Below are positions 44,122 through 51,165 of a stretch of 64,000 nt of DNA, piece by piece (position 1 is the first letter of the stretch; each line of letters opens with the position of its first letter). The position numbers were made by a program, and so were the translations under genes. The stretch comes from Rivularia sp. PCC 7116. GTDB taxonomy: Bacteria; Cyanobacteriota; Cyanobacteriia; Cyanobacteriales; Nostocaceae. Location of the stretch: positions 6,448,001 to 6,512,000 of the forward strand of contig NC_019678.1 of NCBI RefSeq assembly GCF_000316665.1. The letters run 5' to 3'. Below the pieces are notes generated by a model that saw only the letters and a list, made by a program, of their open reading frames with translations, had not been told where the DNA came from and did not search any database.

Positions 44122-45567
44122 TTAAAAAATATTTACTGCCGTTGTATTTCTTTTATCTAAATAACTACAAATCCGACGAGCTATCAAATTACGCAAAGGA
44201 TGATTGCGTACCGGACTTTTGACTTCTGATTCTGCTTCTTGAATAATATCTGAAATTTGTTCATCTAAAATTAATTCGACCTGTTTTTCTAAACTTTTTA
44301 AGCTAGAAGTATTTGTAAAATGTTCGGCAGTATCAATCACCCGCTCGCCTAAAATACTCAATAACCTTTGACGAATATCAGTACTTAACTCCTTAAACTT
44401 CAACAAACGAGTAACTTCGTATTGTTTCTTCAATCCAATTTCTGGCGCAATTTGGCTCATGGATTTACCTTGACAATGAAAAAGATATAAGCCTTTAATA
44501 AATGCTGCACTCTTTAAAGAACTTTTACGTTTAAACCGAGATATAAAATCTTCAATAGTTTGAGAAATCGCTAAATCCAAACTATCCCTAAATTCTTTTT
44601 GATACAGCTTGATAAATTCAAGTTGTTCGGTATCTCTATCTGTTTGATTCGCTAAGGAAGACTCTACTACCGATTTAACTTCTGGCTGATTTATTGAAAC
44701 CGTTGAAATCAAACCTCCTTTAGCTGCAATCCGATATTGTCTTAATTTTGCTGCAATTGCTTGAAGTTGACTTAATACCGCTTCCGAACTTAATTTGTAA
44801 TTCGTTCGAGCTTGCAAATCTTGGACAATACGCATTAATTGCTCGGATGTTGGTGGCTGACAAGGTAAAGTTTTTCCTCTTAATCTTTGCTGTAAACGGT
44901 CTTCACGATAAACTGCATGATAACTTATTAGTAACTGACTCGATTGCTGAATTTCCAAGGATGCCGATTGATACATTCTTGTTTCAATTCGCTGCAATTC
45001 TTTGGGATTGGTGTCGTTTAAAAGTGCCCAGTCACTAATTAAAAATATCCCATGCTCTAGTAAAAATCTGTGAATTTCTGGATGCTGTTTTACGTAACGA
45101 TTTACCCATGTTTTAAGCGAACCTTTAGTAGGGTCAAAAGTTTGTATAATAAGAGTTGCTAAGGATTGATAAGAAGTCTGGCGGGATGATTGCAACAAAA
45201 CTTCATCGTCCAATACGAAGGGTAATAAATCTTTACAGCTAAAACCATTCTCAGTACCAAATCTGACTCCTAAGTCGGAACATACCCAAGTAATTAACCC
45301 AGAAATATAGCAGCGCAAACATAATTCTGCGGCTCCACATTTGTAGGAATTAACTTTCCCAGAATTGCCCAATGAGTCACTGCTTTGATAAAGCATGTGC
45401 TGTTGCCAAAGCTGACGTACAATCGCAGAATCCGTTATCCCCACTGTTTCATCAAAATTGCCAAATTCTGATTGAAAATAAGCTTGAGCATCCGCAATAG
45501 TCTCAAACTGAATGTTGCCAGCAGAGTTTATCTTGAAAAATTTCCAGTACTTTGATAAGTCTTCCAT
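44122..45567 (-). CDS. sigma-70-like regulatory protein
   Basis: 481 residues. The C-terminal ~150 residues contain a region-4-like helix-turn-helix (FHCQGKSMSQIAPEIGLKKQ, followed by YEVTRLLKFKELSTDIRQRL). The middle part (about 110-200, FDPTKGSLKTWVNRYVKQHP) resembles sigma region 2 in its FDPxxGSLxTW pattern. The rest is poorly conserved helical sequence. It has no Walker or sensor motif. It heads the minus-strand block of DUF1822, CHASE2-CHAT, DUF928, TpsB, TpsA and TPR-CHAT genes and is a candidate for a dedicated regulator of it. A 27-bp motif 148 bp upstream (45715-45741) is shared with the VCBS-like gene promoter region. Confidence 0.75.
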   Translation of the reverse strand: MEDLSKYWKFFKINSAGNIQFETIADAQAYFQSEFGNFDETVGITDSAIVRQLWQQHMLYQSSDSLGNSGKVNSYKCGAAELCLRCYISGLITWVCSDLGVRFGTENGFSCKDLLPFVLDDEVLLQSSRQTSYQSLATLIIQTFDPTKGSLKTWVNRYVKQHPEIHRFLLEHGIFLISDWALLNDTNPKELQRIETRMYQSASLEIQQSSQLLISYHAVYREDRLQQRLRGKTLPCQPPTSEQLMRIVQDLQARTNYKLSSEAVLSQLQAIAAKLRQYRIAAKGGLISTVSINQPEVKSVVESSLANQTDRDTEQLEFIKLYQKEFRDSLDLAISQTIEDFISRFKRKSSLKSAAFIKGLYLFHCQGKSMSQIAPEIGLKKQYEVTRLLKFKELSTDIRQRLLSILGERVIDTAEHFTNTSSLKSLEKQVELILDEQISDIIQEAESEVKSPVRNHPLRNLIARRICSYLDKRNTTAVNIF

Positions 45568-45714
45568 AGCTATGAATTCTTACTCAAAGTTGATTATTAT
45601 CTAATTGTTATACCTCCTTTAATGTAAAGCAATTATCCGCGCAATTTACAGCAATTTGCGACATAAATTAATAGAGCGGTTGATTTCCAAATTAAGAAAA
45701 TCTCCAAATAACTC

Positions 45715-45741
45715 TATTTCTGAGATTAGAAGACTCATGCA
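45715..45741 (-). promoter_or_regulatory. TGCATGAGT-N10-CAGAAATA motif, copy 3
   Basis: Same two boxes with the same 10-bp spacing as 30535-30561 and 30621-30647. Located upstream of the sigma-like gene, in the 247-bp gap before it. Confidence 0.4.
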
Positions 45742-45814
45742 AAAATATTCTTTTTTCAAGAAATATTAGCTGTAAAGCTTATTTAGCGAGTGTTGAAGCG
45801 TTTTGCGATTCACA

Positions 45815-46081
45815 TTATGGCGCTGCTTCCGAAGTCATTCCTTGATAAACTGATTGGGCTATTTGCGTACCCATTTGTTCGGGTGTTATCTCCTTAGTTA
45901 CATTTACAGTCGCAGGTAAGCTCGAAATAGTGCCGCCATTTTGTAACTGGGAAGGAAGATTGTTTTCATTTAACAACCGAGATAATTCCGTTTCTAAAGC
46001 TGCTTGTAACCGGTAACGTTGACTGCGAGGTATGTCAATATCATCTAAGATTATCCGTTCAATTTGTAAATTAATATTCAT
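45815..46081 (-). CDS. small conserved eCIS-region protein
   Basis: 88 residues from ATG at 46081 (MNINLQIERIILDDIDIPRS); the frame extends to 46171 but the upstream residues look non-coding. Sequence pattern: an amphipathic beta start, then QRYRLQAALETELSRLLNE (helix), a Gly/Ser linker and EQMGTQIAQSVYQGM. Proteins of this size with a LQIERLILDGxxL start are frequent in cyanobacterial contractile-injection-system neighbourhoods (from memory). No membrane segment. It lies 108 bp from the methyltransferase-like gene on the same strand. The function is unknown. Confidence 0.65.
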   Translation of the reverse strand: MNINLQIERIILDDIDIPRSQRYRLQAALETELSRLLNENNLPSQLQNGGTISSLPATVNVTKEITPEQMGTQIAQSVYQGMTSEAAP

Positions 46082-46189
46082 GGTGATTGTGATATTTGGG
46101 ACATAAATTTTAAAAGTACTCAAAAAGTAAAATTGTACAAATCTATTAGAGCAGATAACAAGCGATCGCAAATACTTTTGATTAAACTG

Positions 46190-46993
46190 CTACTTTTGTA
46201 AAACATAGTAAAAATATTCAGCCTGTTGATTTTTGAAGCCTTCATAAATCGGAGTTCCTTGACATCCAGCAAACCAGGTTGCTAATGTTTGTAAATAATT
46301 AGGAAGATTTTCCTTAATAATTGCTATTTTTCTTTCGTTTTCTATATCCATCGCTTTAATAACATTTTCAGTAATTATTTCTGATTTCAATATTTTAAAG
46401 CCCGATGATTCTAATTTATTTTTGATATCATCAATGTCTGCTGTTTGTCGAAAATCAGTAAAGAAAAAGTGACCATTAGGGCGGAGAACTCTAAAAACTT
46501 CGGCAAAAAACTTTTCGATTGAAGTATAACAATGAGATGATTCAACATTAACTACAGCATCAAATGAATGTTCGGGAAACTGTAGAGATTCTGCATCTCC
46601 CACACAAAAATTTAAGTTGGGAACAATATGTTGTTTTTGACAAAAGTTGATATTACTTTCTGATAAATCAACACCTGTCATTGTTTGTGGATTTAAATAA
46701 CGCTGAATATATGAACTACCCCCACCACGCCCACACCCTACTTCCAGAACATCTAAGCCATTGAGAGGAATAAAAGAAGCTACGTAATGATAAAGTTGAG
46801 CGCAATAAACTTCATTCTGTTCCAAATCTTTGAGTTCTAACTGTTTTGCATGAGAATTTAAATCGGCATAACCATAATTTAAAAAAGTAATTTTCATATT
46901 GACAAGATTTGATGTCAAAGAGTTGTACCATATTTTCCAAACACTTTTTTTAAAAGGGGACTCAACTAAATAACCTAAGAATTGTTTTAACAT
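46190..46993 (-). CDS. class I SAM-dependent methyltransferase
   Basis: 267 residues. The SAM-binding motif I is VLEVGCGRGGGSSYI (about 83-97), motif II TGVDLSESNI, and LNFCVGDAESLQF and FDAVVNVESSHCY follow the class I order (Methyltransf_11 type). The pattern resembles small-molecule methyltransferases of the phthiotriol/phenolphthiotriol-dimycocerosate type, but the substrate cannot be assigned. The start at 46993 is kept; an in-frame ATG at 46897 (MKITFLNYGYADL) is an alternative, 235 residues. It lies inside the injection-system neighbourhood between the AAA+ ATPase and the small 88-residue protein; a link to that system is unproven. Confidence 0.85.
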   Translation of the reverse strand: MLKQFLGYLVESPFKKSVWKIWYNSLTSNLVNMKITFLNYGYADLNSHAKQLELKDLEQNEVYCAQLYHYVASFIPLNGLDVLEVGCGRGGGSSYIQRYLNPQTMTGVDLSESNINFCQKQHIVPNLNFCVGDAESLQFPEHSFDAVVNVESSHCYTSIEKFFAEVFRVLRPNGHFFFTDFRQTADIDDIKNKLESSGFKILKSEIITENVIKAMDIENERKIAIIKENLPNYLQTLATWFAGCQGTPIYEGFKNQQAEYFYYVLQK

Positions 46994-47032
46994 GTAATTT
47001 ATGTGTTTTTGAATTTCAAATTGATTAACATC

Positions 47033-47091
47033 AGGACTTACGCAATTGTCACAGCACCCTACAATAAAATATGTCAGTTGCTACCATTCCT
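47033..47091 (+). mobile_element. 59-bp internally deleted MITE, family A copy 3
   Basis: Begins AGGACTTACGCAATTGTCACA like copy 1, then jumps to GCACCCTACAATAAAATATG and ends CCATTCCT like copy 2. The middle ~65 bp are missing at a TGTCACA direct repeat. Confidence 0.8.
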
Positions 47092-47137
47092 AAACATTTT
47101 ATAGTAGAATTGCAAGTTATATGTTGACCATTATTTC

Positions 47138-49099
47138 TCATGCAAAATCCGCTTCATTAATTGGTCGTTCTAATTTACGAAATTCGGTTCGTGCTGCTGC
47201 TAATACAAATTGCATCGTCACAGCCGTACCTTCCCTAGCTGCCAAAAAAGCTGCATTAATCGCAATATTATGAATGCTGCCACCAGTCAAATTTAATCTT
47301 GCTAAACGTTCAAAGTCTAATGATTCTATCGGTGTTTCCTCGGGAAAAACTTTCTGCCACATCCGTTTTCGTTCTAATTTACCGGGGAAGGGAAAGTTAA
47401 TAATAAATCGCAGTCTTCGTAGAAAAGCTGTATCCAAGGAACTTTTCATATTCGTTGCTAAAATCGCTAATCCCCGATAAGATTCTATCCGTTGTAATAG
47501 ATAATTTATCTCAATATTGGCGTAACGGTCATGACTATCTTTGACTTCGCTGCGTTTGCCAAATAAAGCGTCGGCTTCATCGAAAAACAAGATAGCACCA
47601 CCATCTTCAGCAGCATCAAATAGCTTTCTGAGGTTTTTCTCGGTTTCTCCAATATATTTACTTACCACCGCCGATAAATCAATGCGGTACAGATTTAATT
47701 GCAAACTATTAGCAACTACTTCCGCTGCCATTGTCTTTCCCGTACCGCTTTCCCCAGCAAACAAAGCGCTGATTCCCATGCCCCGATTCATCCGTCGTTG
47801 AAATCCCCAATTTTCATAAACTTGACGGCGTTGTTTAACTTGATCTGCAATTTGATGCAACAAGTTTGTTTCTTCCGATGGCAGTACAATATCATTCCAG
47901 GTAGCTTTGGTATCGATACGTTGAGCTAGATTGTCTAATTGCGGACGAGTGCTGACTAAACAAGCATTCCACAAACGAGTATATAGTTCATTTTTATCTG
48001 TAATATTTTGATTAAATACTATGCTTGCATTCTTCTCGATGGTGGAAAGGTTGAGATTAAATTGCGAAGCTAAAAGTGAAGGGCTTTCTGGATTAACCGA
48101 ATTATCAAGAATATTTGTCCAAGCTGCCTGTTGTTCTGGGGCTGTGGGTTTAGTAATATCGAAACTGACGCTGGCTCTACTTAACTGCGGCGATTCGTAA
48201 GTATCGAGAAATAATAAATTATGGTAGCGCGATAAAAAACGCTTGAGTGGAGAAGCAGAAGTTTTAGCTGTAGAGTTTTCTTGTTCTTTGGCATCAAGGT
48301 AAATTGCAACTGGCATTAATATGCTTTCTCTTTGCCACAATCGCAGAAAAGTTTCTAATTCTGCTGCTGGGGTTGGTAATAATCCAGATGGCAAGCGATA
48401 AAGTTGCAAACCAAAAGCCGCAGCAGTATGACTGGCAATTAATTCTTTACTAGAGCTATCGCTACCTAATAACTCAATTATCGGTAAATGTGTTGCAGAA
48501 TTTGCTTGTTTGAGGCGATAGATTATTTTGTCAACAATGGTTTTCTGGGAAGGTGGTAGTATGCCGACATTAGTTTCTACAGGCATAACTAAACTTGCCA
48601 GTCTATCATCCAAATAATTTAAACCCTTAAGATAATTAACTATCCGCTCATCTGCTTTTAAAGCACTAGTAATTAAAGGTTGACTACCTACGCGATTTAT
48701 TTCAATTAACTGCCAATAACGCAAAGGGCGCTCTGGTGAAACCACATCCCAAGCAGCTTCGTTAAATAAAGAAAGTGCTAAAGCAAAGGTTGGATAGGGA
48801 CTTTGACTGTTTTTTTGAGCCTTGGCACATAAACCAGCAATCCCCGTATCCAGTTCCATTCCCGCACATAAAAGCAAAACTTTTTGCTCGAAAGCAGAAA
48901 GCCCAAACCGGCGACTTAAAGATATTAGCGTGGGATATGGTTCAACGGCTGCAACTTCCGCCATTGCTGCATATGCCTGCTCAATATCTGTATCTGCTAC
49001 TTCTTCGCCAGCCATTTTTTGTAAGCGCAATCGCAGCCACTCTAGCGCTATAGCTAAATACTTTTCATTATTTTCAAACCAGAAATTTGCATCATTCAT
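47138..49099 (-). CDS. eCIS-associated AAA+ ATPase (Afp15/Pvc15-like)
   Basis: 653 residues. The N-terminal ~390 residues are helical and specific to ATPases of contractile injection systems (LISLSRRFGLSAFEQKVLLL, DDRLASLVMPVETNVGILPP). The AAA+ module follows: Walker A GESGTGKT (about 446-453), Walker B ILFFDEADALFGKRS (about 499-513), sensor-1 LATNMKSSLDTAFLRRLR. In eCIS loci this ATPase is thought to act in assembly or effector loading, by homology to ClpV-like and Afp15 proteins. Its start overlaps the stop of the Pvc16-like gene (ATGA at 49096-49099), so they are translated together. Confidence 0.9.
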   Translation of the reverse strand: MNDANFWFENNEKYLAIALEWLRLRLQKMAGEEVADTDIEQAYAAMAEVAAVEPYPTLISLSRRFGLSAFEQKVLLLCAGMELDTGIAGLCAKAQKNSQSPYPTFALALSLFNEAAWDVVSPERPLRYWQLIEINRVGSQPLITSALKADERIVNYLKGLNYLDDRLASLVMPVETNVGILPPSQKTIVDKIIYRLKQANSATHLPIIELLGSDSSSKELIASHTAAAFGLQLYRLPSGLLPTPAAELETFLRLWQRESILMPVAIYLDAKEQENSTAKTSASPLKRFLSRYHNLLFLDTYESPQLSRASVSFDITKPTAPEQQAAWTNILDNSVNPESPSLLASQFNLNLSTIEKNASIVFNQNITDKNELYTRLWNACLVSTRPQLDNLAQRIDTKATWNDIVLPSEETNLLHQIADQVKQRRQVYENWGFQRRMNRGMGISALFAGESGTGKTMAAEVVANSLQLNLYRIDLSAVVSKYIGETEKNLRKLFDAAEDGGAILFFDEADALFGKRSEVKDSHDRYANIEINYLLQRIESYRGLAILATNMKSSLDTAFLRRLRFIINFPFPGKLERKRMWQKVFPEETPIESLDFERLARLNLTGGSIHNIAINAAFLAAREGTAVTMQFVLAAARTEFRKLERPINEADFA

Positions 49100-50307
49100 G
49101 AGAGCCTCACCTTTTGACTGGAATCAAATACAGGAGGTTTGACGGAATTATTTATTAATAAACTATCCACTCCATCGACGCGCAAACGAACAAAGTATTC
49201 TCCAGCCGGAATAGTTTCCACATTGAAGCTTATTGTATTTGTCTTACCAGGATTTTGTGTTTGTTGTTCAGTTGGTAAAAGTTGGCGCGAGCCTAATAAT
49301 AAAGTCACTTCTTGATCTTGCCAGACTTGAGGAGTGCAAATTATGGTTACGGTTTGATTATTGGGAGTATTTGGCTCAATTTTAGGAGCGAGAGAAAAAG
49401 GTAAAGCATTAGTTGTTTGTTCTTTTCCTTCCCGTCGGAGTTTGACTGCAACCGTGTAAAATCCCGCCGGGAAATCAGCAGGTTGGTTGGGTATCTGAAT
49501 ATTTATTTCTGTTGCCGAACTTTGTTGCTGTAATTCCAACTCAACAGAGATATCTAAATTTTTGTTTTTTAATAAAACCAATACCCTACCATCATCGCTA
49601 TTCAAATTATGTCCCTTTACAGAAATCTCTTCCCCCAAACGAACGCTTAACTGCCGATTTGGTAACTGTAATGTTTCCAAAGTAGGGAAAGGTGGAATTA
49701 AATCAGCTTGTGCAGTTACACCCTTATCTTCCGAGCCGCGAGTTAAAACTGGTAGTGGTGTTTTAACTGGAAGACTACTATCAATTAAAATTACAGATAC
49801 TTCATAAGCAGCCGAGATGCGATATTGAGTTTGAAACGTCGTCCATAACTTAGATACATCATCCAGAGATAAAGACACAGGAGTAATGCGGATGCGTTCA
49901 ATTTGTTGATGTAAATTACTTTCTGGTAATGCAGCTTTAATATCCTCCGGCTTTAAAATAGCAGCATCGTGAAGTACCCGCATAGCCGCTCCCAACAGAC
50001 GATGACCTAAAATATCATCATTATCTTGTCCGTAAGCAGTAATTAAATAGTAGAGATTTAACGCTAACGGTAACTTTCCCGTTTCCCCAGGTTTAACACG
50101 ACTGGGGATATCTTGATTGCGTAAAGCCGCATTAGGCAAAGTATGGTAGAGAAAAATATTAATTTGATTGCTGCTCTCACCATTTTCTCTAGCTTTATCC
50201 GGAGGGCGCGTAGTTACACTACCACTACCAAGTTCATCGCCAATACCCCTGGCAATTAGATTACGTAACGTAGTAGTGACAGCGGCGATCGCTAGTGAAT
50301 TACTCAT
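49096..50307 (-). CDS. Pvc16/DUF4255-like tail cap protein of the contractile injection system
   Basis: 403 residues from ATG at 50307 (MSNSLAIAAVTTTLRNLI); the longer frame to 50376 is rejected because family members start with this segment. The N-terminal ~200 residues are the DUF4255 (Pvc16_N) domain: INIFLYHTLPNAALRNQDIP, LPLALNLYYLITAYG, LGAAMRVLHDAAIL, VSKLWTTFQTQYRISAAYEV. The C-terminal ~180 residues look like two Ig-like or IPT-type beta domains. Homologues cap the sheath-tube end of Photorhabdus-type particles (family knowledge). Overlaps the AAA+ gene by 4 bp. Confidence 0.9.
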   Translation of the reverse strand: MSNSLAIAAVTTTLRNLIARGIGDELGSGSVTTRPPDKARENGESSNQINIFLYHTLPNAALRNQDIPSRVKPGETGKLPLALNLYYLITAYGQDNDDILGHRLLGAAMRVLHDAAILKPEDIKAALPESNLHQQIERIRITPVSLSLDDVSKLWTTFQTQYRISAAYEVSVILIDSSLPVKTPLPVLTRGSEDKGVTAQADLIPPFPTLETLQLPNRQLSVRLGEEISVKGHNLNSDDGRVLVLLKNKNLDISVELELQQQSSATEINIQIPNQPADFPAGFYTVAVKLRREGKEQTTNALPFSLAPKIEPNTPNNQTVTIICTPQVWQDQEVTLLLGSRQLLPTEQQTQNPGKTNTISFNVETIPAGEYFVRLRVDGVDSLLINNSVKPPVFDSSQKVRLS

Positions 50308-50501
50308 AACATATGATGTATCAATAAATATTTCGATTCCCCATATTCCGTCTGAGATTGCAAATCCCAGCCTCATAGCATAAGTCCATTAAAACTCCTA
50401 ACTTGCACATTTCAAAACCTTTATCCACTAAGGATTTGAGCTTTAACTAAATGTGTTAGTTTCATTTGTTGCTAGTGGCGATAGCCGCTAGTTGGGCGCT
50501 T

Positions 50502-50698
50502 ACATCTTGCACCAGTCGCGATAACCGCCTTGGAATAAATTCCCAGGCTCAAAAACAAAGTCTGATAAATCAGACTGGGAGAGGCTTTTAGTACGTTTTC
50601 AACGTACTTTGTATATCAGCCTTGAAATTGATTTCTCTGCGAGAAAGCCTCCGGCTTACAAGGCGGGTTTAGGGCAAGTAGAGAATGGTGCAAGATGT
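50502..50698 (+). mobile_element. 197-bp MITE, family B, intact ends
   Basis: Perfect 13-bp terminal inverted repeats ACATCTTGCACCA (50502-50514) and TGGTGCAAGATGT (50686-50698). Interior palindromes include AAAGTCTGATAAATCAGACT. Homologous in inverse orientation to 26086-26268. No coding frame. It sits in the 858-bp divergent gap between the Pvc16-like and effector genes, upstream of the effector. Confidence 0.85.
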
Positions 50699-51165
50699 CA
50701 GTTAAAACGGACTGAGTTTAAAAATCCAAGTCCTCTAAAGAGGATTTGAACTATTAGCCAACGGTTTATAAGCATTGACTCACATTTCCTCAACTAAATC
50801 ACGCATCTATTAACCCAGGGGGGATGGTTTATTACTTATTTTAAGATACAAGAGTTTTTTTAGTGTCTTGTAACCAGAACGCGAAAATTTACAAATAGAG
50901 ACAAAATTGTCACAAATATTATGAGTCTAAAATTGAACATGGAGCGCATAATTATAAAAGGGGTTGACTTATCCCGCAGTTAGCGTTCTCGTTTACAAGC
51001 TATCGTGAAAGAAGAGTTTCGCGGTTGCTGAAAGAAAATAGTATTCCTCTCCACTTAGAAGATAGTGGTGCGATTTATAGCCAGACTGTTACGGTGAGTG
51101 CAACTAAGTGTATAAAGCCGACATGGGTAGGTCAATTGCCCAATCTATTATCGGAGGATTGGTTA
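50699..51165. other. leader region of the DUF4157 effector gene
   Basis: No independent gene. Frame-compatible codons continue upstream of the chosen effector start to 51025, but a strong GGAGG ribosome site occurs only at 51153-51157. A TTGACT box is present near 50963; no good -10 was seen. The AT-rich part should carry the effector promoter. Confidence 0.4.
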
